Of a DNA stretch of 64,000 nt, positions 44,688 through 54,611 are shown piece by piece. Position 1 is the stretch's first letter. Every line of letters begins with the position of its first letter. The DNA comes from Echria macrotheca (lineage: Eukaryota > Ascomycota > Sordariomycetes > Sordariales > Schizotheciaceae), in assembly GCA_030411725.1 (NCBI GenBank), contig MU839840.1, forward strand, positions 372,001-436,000. Direction: 5' to 3'. The translations under genes and the position numbers were made by a program. A model generated the notes under the pieces. The model was not told the DNA's origin, did no database searches, and worked only from the letters and a program-made list of their open reading frames with translations.

Positions 44688-45631
44688 ATGCATCCCGCGG
44701 GCGTGGCTATACTGGTGATCATCCTGCTGGTGCTGGCAGGCGGGGGAGGATGGATCATCTTTACACGGATCCGCGCGCAGCGATTAGGGGTAAGTTTGCT
44801 TTTGTTTTTGTTTTTTTGTTACAGAGGGACGTCCAGCCTTGACCACTACCCTGATGTAACCATATTGTCTCGCGAACACCTACACGACAAGTAACACGAA
44901 ACGCGACACACGACGATGGCGGGAGGAACCCCATGTTCCACACCCCTCTTCCCCCCCCCTCCCCCACACAACCCAAGCTCCGTCTCGGTAACCTTACGTG
45001 AAATATACTAACACGATGTGTTAAAAAGCTCCCCGCCCCTCCATTGTCATCCTACATCCCCTTCGTCAAGTCCTCCTCGCCCTACGGCCCCCCGCAACCC
45101 GCACCCGGCGGCGTGGTGGGCTGGATAAACGACCGCATCCGCGCCTTCAAGAACCGGAATAACCGCACCGCCGCCGGTGCCTACGAGGGTCCCTCGGGCG
45201 GTGGTCCTGCCCCAGGTGCTCGGGGAGCCCGCGGCTTCGGCCCGCTCGACCCCGACGAGGCGTGGGATAGCCGGGTCGGCCACGAGGCGGACGATCCGTA
45301 CTCGGGCGGATACTATGAAGAACGAGTCGAGCTGGGACTTGGCCCCGGGGCGGCGAAGCGAAATAATCTGGGCACGGCGTATGAGAATGGGAGTTCTTAT
45401 CAGATGAATCTGGCGACGACCCCTGGCGAGGGGGATAGGGGGAGGCAGCGGAGTCGGTCGCCTGCTGGGAATCCGTTTGCCGATAGTGCGGAGCCGAGTA
45501 ATTTGAGTATGAGGGGGGTTAGTCCGCGGCCGATTGAGACCGGGACCGGGACGACGGGAGGGTTGGGGAAGGGGAAGAAGGAGGATGAGAGTCCGACGGA
45601 GAGGAGGTCTATGTTTCGGGAGAATATGTGA
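44688..45631 (+). CDS. Single-span membrane protein, fungal, function unknown
   Basis: Two exons, 44688-44789 and 45029-45631 (239-nt intron), give 234 aa. Residues 5-25 (GVAILVIILLVLAGGGGWII) form one membrane segment right at the N-terminus, followed by RIRAQRLGLPAPPLSSYIPF, which is basic and suggests an N-out/C-in topology. The rest is hydrophilic, P/G/S-rich and probably disordered, with GPLDPDEAWDSRVGHEADDPY as the most distinctive segment, then SPxP-type phosphorylatable motifs. I recognise no enzymatic domain. The short hydrophobic head plus conserved LPxPPLSSYIPF phrase is a pattern I associate with a conserved filamentous-fungal family, but its job is unknown. The splice sites (GGGGTAAGT and AAAAAGCTC) keep the frame. 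Confidence 0.75.
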
Positions 45632-46693
45632 TTTCTTCGGGTTTATGACATATGGGTGTTATTCTTGTCTCCGGGGGTTTGCTTGGTTTGGCGGGTCTGT
45701 TTTCTTCGCAGTCAATATGGGCTTGATGAGGGATGGTTGTTCGTATGCTACGGAGGACAATGGCTTGGGACGGTATGATATGATACGGTTATGGAAGGCA
45801 ATGGTTAAAATGGAGTTTCTTGTCGCCAGTACGAGCATGGATTTATTTATGGGCTTTTTGACTTTGATTATTGGCTGTCGACATGGGTTGGCGCAGCAAG
45901 CAGTTGTATTGTCTCTTTTGTCTCTGTTCATGATGATGACCCTTTACATTAACACTGTTTATACTTGTCACAGCTGTAGTAGAACGGACTCTTGGTGGTA
46001 TACGCATGGAGCTTGGGATATCTAGCGCAACGGACGGCACTGGCAAAACTGGGCAGGATATGGTACTGGGCAGTCTAAGTAGATGGGAACATCACTCTGC
46101 AGTCTGAGCAACACGTTCACGTTGTTCGCCATGACACACTGTGGCCGCCGTTGAGCTTGTAAAGGGCTGTGGGATGGCGGGCCGTCTGACCTCGATAATT
46201 ATCATGAAGGGATAAAAAAGGGGAGTTTCATGGGACTTACAATCTGCGATTTGAGATGTATTGAGGCGAGTGGGGGTCCGGGTGAAAGTCGCAACATGTG
46301 GACAAACTCCTGACAAGCACTGAACCCCAATCCATTGTATTCACGCCTCTGAAGTACTATCAAAGGACCCGTGGGGTAAAAGCTCAAAGATAATCAGTAA
46401 AAACGCGTTACTGTATAAAACGGTTCAGCTGGGTTGATTTTCTTCTCGTCGTCCGGCGAGCTGAGCAAAACCCCTCTTCTTCGGGACCGGCGCAGCCTAT
46501 TTTCCCGAGATAACCCAATGCTGTGGAGCCCGCCGACACAACTGATGCCGGTTGACAATTCACTTATATAACAACAGTCTGAACTGAACTGCACTTTTAT
46601 TACCAGACTTTTTTTTTTACCAGACTTCTCGCCTACCTGCTACTAGCACCGCCATTACTTCGGCCCAACCAGTCGGATACTAGGTACCACGCG
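45632..46693. other. Intergenic, more AT-rich than neighbours
   Basis: No conserved gene. It contains the 3' UTR of the membrane-protein gene. Before the Gag-like ORF there is a TATATAA at ~46565 and a repeated TTACCAGACTT at ~46600 and 46617 separated by a T-run. Confidence 0.45.
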
Positions 46694-47128
46694 ATGACGA
46701 CAACCAAGATGCTCTACAGCAGACTCGAAGACTGGCCGAACTTCGACAGACAATTCCAGTATAGAGCCTACGCCGAAAACATATGGAAGTACATCGACCC
46801 AGCAGCAGCCGGCTCGCCACGGCCGCCGTGGCCAGAACAACCTGTTTTCCCTCAGCCGTCGGACGCGGTAGATCCCGCTGATCTCGACCCGGACAACCCG
46901 CCTACCGTTTTGACCCTTACCGGGGATCAGAAGGAAACGTACAGGATATTGATCAAAGTCTTCACGGCGCGACTGAATATCTGGAGAGAGGTCCAGGAAT
47001 CACACCGCCGGCTCAAATATTGGTGCCTGGACAACGTCGACCGGAGACAGGCGAATCTTTACTTCACACCGACTGACACTATCACCGGGTGGTACGCGGA
47101 TCTTCGTAAATCTGCGACTGGCAGGTAG
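46694..47128 (+). CDS. Orphan Gag-like protein (Ty1/copia-type retrotransposon relic or co-opted gene)
   Basis: A single exon of 144 aa. The layout matches the N-terminal part of fungal copia-type Gag: LEDWPNFDRQFQYRAYAENIWKYIDP, a proline-rich linker, then TGDQKETYRILIKVFTARLNIWREV and a helical end that stops at ATGR. No zinc knuckle, protease, integrase or reverse transcriptase follows, and I see no LTRs within a few kb, so any parent element is gone or never was adjacent. The frame is intact with an ATG and a TATATAA ~130 bp upstream. It may be an old fragment, or a gene kept by the host. The family assignment is by pattern, not by search. Confidence 0.55.
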   Translation: MTTTKMLYSRLEDWPNFDRQFQYRAYAENIWKYIDPAAAGSPRPPWPEQPVFPQPSDAVDPADLDPDNPPTVLTLTGDQKETYRILIKVFTARLNIWREVQESHRRLKYWCLDNVDRRQANLYFTPTDTITGWYADLRKSATGR

Positions 47129-48490
47129 TCAGCTGTGGACGCAGGTTGCGATGAGCATATACATCAATGGGAGGATAAGGGGCCTCGCCGTAACTGTGGG
47201 GAACGTCTTGTTTTCTACTGCTGGTCTCCTCATACAGAAGAACCCTGACCACGTACATAACAAGACTAGTATCACACGAGAGTTAATAATACCATGAGCT
47301 TACCAGCCAATGCCAATCTTTCGTTCCTCCTGGTTTATGTATCTCAACCGTAGTAATAACAGGTAATAGTCGTGCTCACGTCGCGTGTGTGTATAAAGTG
47401 AAAAAGATATATAAACCCGGACACCGTTTCCTCCTCCCAAACCACACGTCCCTTGGCGCAAGCGTCTGGCCCAAGGGTGTGCAAGTGAACCAATCCAGGA
47501 TGTGCACAACGCGCAATCACAATACCTATACACAGTCAGATATAAACGAAGGGAGAATGTTTCATAGAGGAACCGTTCGTGCTGGAACTACCTACCTACC
47601 TTGGCCACGTCCCATCCTCTCTCCGCGGCCCTTGTTCAGAGCACACCGCAAGCGGAGATATAACACCTACCTACTACGTATGGTGCTAAACACTGAGAGA
47701 ATATATGTATTAAAAAGAACAAGTATTTACTTCTCATTATCGGAGACAAAAACCCACCACACAAAAGTTCAAAACTTGTGAGACCATGGACCATGGTAAA
47801 AGACGAAGAGACGGATCTCTTATATACCTAGCTAGGCTCATGACCTCGCCAAGTAATTTGGACATTTGTCAGGGGAGAGAGCCACCGCAGAGGGTCGCAC
47901 AAACTCTGTAGAATAGCAGATGGGATATACTGAACGATTTTTAAGCCACCACTTACAGATACACTTAAACTACTACGTAGCCCGAGATTCCCGGAAAACT
48001 CACCAAATCTTGAAATTTGGCAGCGGCACGGTACGGGACGAAGCGGAGCGGATTGGGGCGGACGGACTTGTCCCGCCAACATCCGACCTCCCTACTTCCG
48101 TACCTAGTCTAGATCATATTCTTAATTTATTTCTTGATGGGAGAAACTTATACACCACATCTTGGGTACCTCCAGTTGAACCCTCCCGATATTGCTTTGG
48201 ACCCGACCCGATCCATCATGAGAGAACATCAGACCTCAACACAGTCTGAGCATCCCAAAACCTGTCACAGCCCTGAGAGAACACCACAAGATACACGGCG
48301 TAACCAAAAACACAGCCCAAACGCAGAAACGCGACAGTCAATTTATCTAAGGTATCCCGAACCACAACGGCTATGCCTAACAAACTCGAACCAAAACAGA
48401 AAATGGGTATTATTACTCTTCTCGCCTCTCCCCGTCGCATCCTATGCAACGCGTCTAGACAACCCTCCCACTCCCACTCCCACAAAAACC
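47129..48490. other. Intergenic, AT-rich
   Basis: No gene supported. It contains CTACCTACCTACC at ~47588, CCTAGCTAGG (palindrome) at 47827-47836, and the 3' flank of the oxidoreductase gene. Frames here lack motifs. Confidence 0.45.
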
Positions 48491-49659
48491 TTACGCAACA
48501 CCGCCATCAAGATAGCCACCCATCATCTGCAGCCCCAAGGTCCGCCCCTTGGCAAGCCACACGCCCAACGACGGCAGACGGAACGAGTTCATCCGGCCGG
48601 CACCACGGCTGCGGCCGACAGCGCACGCCAGAATATCCACGGGCAGCCCCTTGGCCACAAGCGGCGCCTTGTCCGCCAGCGCGAGCTCGACGTTCTTGGC
48701 CACGGCGGCCGCCTGCTTCTGCGTGATCATGAAGCCGGCGCGCGGCTTCGAGACCACGTCGCCCGCCGCCCAGACGTCCGTCGTCTCGAGCACGCGGAGG
48801 AACTCGTCCACCTTGACCGTCTTGTTCTCGTTCAGAAACTGCGTCGGCACGTACTCGGTGTTGGGCACGAGCCCCATCGTCGGCAGGTACAGATCCGTCG
48901 CGATGGTCTCGCCGCCGGCCAGCACAACCTCGGTCTTGCCGCTGCCCTCGGCCGCGGGACGCGTGCTCTCGACCTTGGCGCCGTACTTGATCGCCACGTT
49001 GAGCTTCTTGAGTTCGTTCGCGGCCGCCGGCGCGGCGATGTCGCCGCCGAGGACCTTGTCGCCCGCACTGAGGAGAATAATCTCCTTGGTCTTGCCGAAC
49101 TCGAAGCCCAGCTCGCCGGCGAGCTCGACGCCCGTGGCGCCGGCGCCCGCGACGACGATGTGGCTGGCCGCCTTGACCTTGTCCTCGGTCTCCTTCAGGA
49201 GCGCGACCACCTCCTCGTACGTGCTCGACGCCTTCCACGGCATGTCGGGCTCCGGGGTGCGCGAGCCCGTGGCCAGCACGAGCTGGTCGTAGGCGACGGT
49301 GCGGTCACCCGTCGCCGTCGCGACGCGGACCGTCTTGGACGCGAAGTCGGCGGCCTCGGCCGAGCCGATGATCAATTCGTAGCTCGTCGAGGGGTAGCGC
49401 TTCAGGGCCGGCTCGATGGGCTTGAGGATGTCTTCGTCCTTGTACTGGCCCGGGATGATGCGGCGGATCGAGGCGAGGTTCCAGTAGAAGTGGGTGTTCT
49501 GTTGCGGGGTGTTAGAAATCGAATGGACGGCTGATAAAACTCAATTCGTACCTTGGTGACGAGGACTACCTTGACGTCCTTGAGCTGCTTCTTCAGGAGG
49601 GCGTGGGCGACGTGGAGACCGCCGTAGGCGCCGCCGAGGACGAGGACCGTCTTGGACAT
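48491..49659 (-). CDS. AMID/AIFM2(FSP1)-like NAD(P)H oxidoreductase
   Basis: Two exons on the minus strand, 49659-49552 and 49498-48491, give 371 aa. It has the two-dinucleotide-binding-domain layout: FAD motif VLVLGGAYGGLHVA (residues 5-18), NTHFYWNLASIRR, LVLATGSRTP, NADH motif VVAGAGATGVELAGE, and VWAAGDVVSKP before the C-terminus. This is the AMID/FSP1 branch of class II NADH oxidoreductases. Family members reduce quinones with NAD(P)H and are linked to lipid peroxidation resistance or cell death in animals; the role in fungi is little known. There is no mitochondrial presequence, and Gly2 for myristoylation is absent (MSKTV), so location is not clear. The intron falls after VTK and is in phase. 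Confidence 0.9.
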
Positions 49660-51594
49660 TTTGGTGGATTTTTTGTTAGGGAGATGGAGTCGTTGGTTGT
49701 AGGTCTAGAAGTCTGACAATATACGAGATTTATTTGGGTCTATCGTTTGTTATAGACGAATGAACCAAAAAGGAGACGTGAGAGCTCGGAAAGTTGAAGT
49801 TTTTGTTGGGTGAGCTTCGGGGCTCCGAGCTTTTGGGACAGGGAGGAGCTGTTTATAACACGAGGCAAGGCGCAACCTCACAACCGAAACCAGCGAAAAG
49901 ATACAATAGGCAGCCAATCAGCCCTCGTTTTTCGGGGGGATCAGCCAATCTGGGGGCTGGGCTGGTGCGGTGGTGCGCAGCAGCTCCCGCGCCCGAGCAA
50001 CCATCCAATTTGGACGCCATCAGCCCGACCGTGGCTGACAGCCTGTCTGACACATGGGACCACTTCACTTCTTTGTCTCTCCCTGCTCCTGAATTTCGTG
50101 CAGTGAGATTTGGCGGTCATTGCAGTTTCCTCGAGAGGAAGAGACGGATTTGTAAGGATTATCAAGTGGTTGATGTGTCGAGTTCTGGCCAGGCTTCTTT
50201 CCTGGACTTGATTTGTTTCGGGGTTTCCCCGAGATTCAGGGGTCCGACGGGGAGGGTGGTGGATGGACGCCGGCGGCGGACGAGCGTCGCGTCCGTCCGT
50301 GGTCGACCGAGCTCCACACCAGCGGACAGCTGCCAGCTCGGTGCTCCAACTGCAACCTGTAGGACCCTGGACCTGCGACCAAGACACCGATAAGTGCGTG
50401 ACGCGTCCAAGGGAGAGAGAAAATAGGATTTGTTAACAGCCGCACTTTTTCTGGCTGCAGTCTCAGCCCACTGTGCTGTGTCCACCACACGGCGCCAGTG
50501 TTGTCCGATGCCGATGGACGGTCAGTTACCAGGAGAGCGAAGGCCTCGGAACCGAGCTGCTTGGTCAGCTGATCTCAGCGCCGTTTTCACAGAAGTGGTT
50601 CGCTGAAAGACAGCAGGTTCCGAGTATGCCGTAGCGCGCGGTACCGAGGGAGGATCAGTAAATCGATGGAAGAATCCTCGGATCGGAGTCCGAATCACTC
50701 CGTTCATGTTGAATCTGCCGCCGCCGTCTTGGCACGGACCGAGCCTGTGAGAGAGCCGGCTCGAGCTCGAGCTCAGGTGCCGGGCCGATGCACACGGTGC
50801 GCGGTCGGCTGCCGGCTGCCGGGTGTCCAGCCACTCCGGTTAAGGGATGGTCCCCGTCCTAGCCACTTGCCACACCAATCTTCTGCTTCTTCTGGGAAAA
50901 GAACTTGGAGTTCTTCGCACAGGGAGATGAAGCGATCTTATGGAGGCGAGATGGCAAAAGATGTGGGCTGTGTGTCCACAGCTTTCGTCATCGGGATGGC
51001 GCGGGCGATGGGGGGAAGGGACACGGATAAGAAACACCTAGACTTGGGTATGCAGGTACAACAACCAGGGCAGTACAGACTCCAACACGACATGATGTCT
51101 TGCATGCCGCAACGGGGATTTCGGAAGAGACAAAAGTCCCTGTCCATACCGTCCTTCTCAGCTACTGTCCCTAAAATAAGTATTCGCACGTGCAACCGTA
51201 CCTCTCTGTACATACGCGCACTGCAAACTTGCGACCTGATCTCGCCTCACCGAAGCCATGAGAGCCCCGCAGCGCGGCCCTAGCAAACCCAATGACGCCG
51301 ATAACAAGTCACAAGCAAGGTTGCAGCCCAGTTTTGGGGTGGCTCCCTTACTCCCCCTTGCTCCCCTATTCTTGGGGGTGGTTTACCCCTCCTCCTGACC
51401 TCGACCACGGGGTACCTACCCCGCCATAATAAACCCACCTGCGTTTCCTCCTCCTCCTCACTCTTCCTCCACCATTCCCAACGTCCCAACAAAAGCTCCC
51501 GAACAACGAACAAACAAAAAACAAGAAAGCAACCTATGATCTCGAAATATCTCTCCATTATTCACCACAGTAATTAAACACCGCAACCAACAAA
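49660..51594. other. Divergent intergenic region, oxidoreductase and ACBP genes
   Basis: 1.9 kb with no supported gene. Long frames on both strands at 49.8-50.4 kb and 50.7-51.3 kb lack motifs and mask each other. GGGGTACCTACCCC, a near-palindrome, is at 51413-51426. The last ~200 bp are C-rich with runs of CCTCCT, as expected for the leader of the strongly expressed ACBP gene. Confidence 0.45.
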
Positions 51595-52029
51595 ATGGCA
51601 CCCGCCCAAAGTGAAGCCTTCAAGAAGGCCGTCCTCGACTCCAAGAAGTTGACCTCCAAGCCCAGCAACGACGACCTCCTCGCCATTTACGGTATATCCC
51701 CGCCCATTCCCAACTTACCCACGAACTACCACTAACAATACCCAGCTCTCTACAAGGTCGGAACAGGCGAGGACTTTACGACGGCCACGGCCCCGGGCAT
51801 GTTTGACCTCAAGGTACCCTTACCCCCAGTCCAGTCAAGAAGTAGGTCACTAATAGATACAAAAAAAACACAGGGCAAAGCCAAATACAACGCCTGGAAG
51901 GCAGTCCACGAAGACGCTCTCAGCGCCGAGGAGGCGCAGGAGAAGTATGTGGCCAAGATTGAGGAGATGAAGGCCAAGTATGGGTATGACGAGAACAAGG
52001 AGCCCGAGGCGGTCGGGACGGGGAATTAG
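51595..52029 (+). CDS. ACB1: Acyl-CoA-binding protein
   Basis: Three exons, 51595-51691, 51746-51813 and 51874-52029, give 106 aa, slightly longer than the 86-92 of yeast and animals. It shows FKKAVLDSKKLTSKPSNDDLLAIYALYKVGTGED, FDLKGKAKYNAWK, and EEAQEKYVAKIEEMKAKYG, the four-helix ACBP fold with the YK and K/Y residues that contact CoA. It binds and carries long-chain acyl-CoA esters in the cytosol. The C-terminal ~15 residues (DENKEPEAVGTGN) extend beyond the usual domain. All splice sites are canonical. Confidence 0.96.
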
Positions 52030-52302
52030 GTTCTAGGTCTAGAGCTGTGTGTATGTATGGGTAGAGATTTTTTTATTTATTCTATGTGATATCAAGGCAA
52101 GCTGAACCGTAGAAATGAAATGAGGAATGAGAGGTATGTGTGGTCCAATTGCACAGCCGTCAAAGTCAAGTTGCAGAGTCTCAGTTGTAAGCGCTTCTGT
52201 GCCTCTCTCTATTAGGTCCCTAGACGGGGCTGTCTACCTTGCCCCTATGTGTGGCACGAGACACAAGACTCAGGGATTTCAGATCCTATCCCCAAGACAA
52301 AA

Positions 52303-54242
52303 CTAATCATCCTTCCAAACCTCCCCCATCCAGTCAGGCTCGGTATACTCGGCCGTCGCCACCCACGGCACCTCGTCCTTTGCATACCCCTGCAGCGGGA
52401 GACTATACGGCACCCTCAACGCGACCACTGTCCTCTCAGCGTTCTCATCCTCCTTCTCCTCCGGAACCTCATCAGCCATAAACGTAGCCCGCATGACCGC
52501 GCCCTCGGCAAACAGCCCAGGCCACACGAGCACGCCAATCTCGTACGACGAGACGCGCATCTCGCCCTTGTTAGAAGAGCCAGTGCCGCTCTTCTTGACC
52601 GAGTCGCCCCACGCCTGCTTGGACAGGTTGGCCGACGTGACCAGCGCCCAGTCGATCTCCGCCTTGTCCGGGTCCGGGTCCGAGTAGCGGATATACGTCT
52701 TGATATGCGGCGCTGCGCGTTTCCTGCCTGCGTCTTTTATCGGGACGTCTTTTGCTATTTCTGTTTGGTTGGGACCACACTTGTTTAGCACACAAACCGT
52801 AGATAGAAGGAGAGGGAAGAAAAAAAAAACGCACTCTGCCCACCCTCAGCGTCATTAGCCCAGTGACAAAACATAGGCCGCAGATACAGCAGCTGCTTCG
52901 CCTGCTGCGGCGACTGGATCTTCGTATGTATCGACCCGCCGGATCCATATCCGTCCAGCGACCTGCGAATCTCGTCGGGCGTCGGGAAAACCACCTTGAA
53001 CTCCGGCTCCCTCGGTCGTTGTCGGTCCCGTGTCTTCCTCTTCCCACCGCTGAGCGCCCGAAAGAACGTCCCCCTCAACCACCCATCCGTCGGCCCCAGC
53101 GTCGCAATGCTCGAGATCTGCACCACAACCTCGGGCTTTTTCTCCCCATCAGAAGAAACCCGCAGCGGAACCTCTCTCAGCGCCTGCCTCATAGCCGCCC
53201 ATCCCCACTTCGTCTCTGTCACCTCATCATCCTCCTCATCATCAACCCTAAACCGCCCCGGCACAGAAGCAACCAACGCCCCCCTCACCTCCCCAAAATC
53301 GTACTTCCGCAGCTCCTCAATAAGAGAAGTACAAGTCCCGCGTCGGTACTTGTCATACGTCCCCAGATAGCTCAACAAATCAACCTTGAACTTGGCCCCG
53401 CTCCCCGGCCTGTGCCTCTCGTCTCCCGGCGATGAATTACTTGCTGCTGCTCCTGCGTTTGTCAAAATCGGAAGCAAAGGCGACCTCCAAACCGCCTGCG
53501 TCATATTCCTCCAGTCGCGCACAATCATATTAGCCGTGTGAATCACCACCTGCGCCGTGTCGTCGTGCCGGAACAGGATCAACATCTTGGAGTGGTGCGT
53601 GCCAAACATCTCGGGCAGATATGCCGCGTGCAGCGTGACGTTTTTGTGCTGCGATGCGGCTGTCTATATCTCCCATAAACCATAATTAGCAACCACCCGG
53701 GAAATGGAGAGTGAGAAAATTACCTCGAGCCCAACCCGTCGCGGGTCATCCCTCTTCCAGAACCCATGGACAACATGCACCCCCACCAGACCCCTCACAT
53801 CCTCGTCGAACGCCCGGAGCGTGAAATCGACGTCGTGGAGATAATTGAACGACCAGCACTCGCGGATGAGCGGGTCGCCGAGGATATCCCCGAGCGAGAC
53901 GGTGTCGCGGTTGTGGCTCTCACTGAGGTCCGAGATCTTTGTGAGCTGGAAGGGCGACCTGATAAATGTGTTTTTCCTCTCCTTGTTGTTGTTGGGCTGT
54001 GCTGCTGCTGCGGCAGCGGCGCTGGATTGCCGTGTGTGCGACACTTCAGTTGGTGGTCTTGGTTGAGTAGAACTAGGCCTCAAGTCTTCGTCTTCCTCAT
54101 CAGTGGCGGCATGTGCTGGTACACGGCGTTTCTTCCGTGGAGGGCTGATGGGGTGGGTGAGCGTCTTGGGAGTGGAACTTTGGCCTGGATCATCTCGAGA
54201 CCCACCGGGATCACGATCTCGTTTGAGTGTGTTGTCGTCCAT
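52303..54242 (-). CDS. TDP1: Tyrosyl-DNA phosphodiesterase 1
   Basis: Three exons on the minus strand, 54242-53724, 53663-52835 and 52754-52303, give 599 aa. Two HKD half-sites are present: HHSKMLILF (H197, K199) and HIKTYIRYSD (H466, K468), each with downstream partner residues (DWALVTSANLSKQAWG for the second). The N-terminal ~90 residues are basic and likely nuclear (PPRKKRRVP). Tdp1 hydrolyses the phosphodiester between a DNA end and a tyrosine of trapped topoisomerase, and yeast Tdp1 can act on both Top1 and Top2 adducts. Acceptor 52755 (AATAG) was chosen over a nearer AACAG, which would introduce a stop. The start codon lies 369 bp past the stop of TOP2, on the same strand. Confidence 0.93.
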
Positions 54243-54611
54243 CTTGTTTCGAGTGTTGGTTGTGGAATGCCATCATCACAGCCAATCGCCGAGTTGTAGT
54301 GTACAAGTCGGAAACTCTTGGCAGGCGGCAACACTCTATGCAGCGACAAGAGTTGGCTTATTAGCTCCTTCCCGCATTAACGTTCAATCGATGACTAATC
54401 ACTAGTGCAAGACAAAGAACGGCTCAAGTTCATCCCAAGTCACTACCATATTAGGAAGCAAAAAACATCGCAGACCTGAAACCTCCGCACCATGTTATGT
54501 TACTCTTACAATCCGGCCGATGCCCAAACGCCCAGCTAAACCCACAATCCGACTCCCTTGCCCAAAACAACGCCCAAAAACCATACGAAGCCTTTCACCC
54601 CAACCCATCGA
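54243..54611. other. Short intergenic spacer between TOP2 and TDP1
   Basis: 369 bp containing the TOP2 3' UTR and the TDP1 promoter. No gene or clear element is visible. Confidence 0.5.

Noticed and set aside
48134..49534. 466-codon frame on the plus strand
   Set aside because: It lies antisense to the AMID/FSP1-like gene, R/H-rich, with no domain; shadow of a GC-rich gene.
49794..50393. 199-codon frame on the plus strand
   Set aside because: Lies in the promoter region of two divergent genes; no motif and a matching open frame on the other strand.
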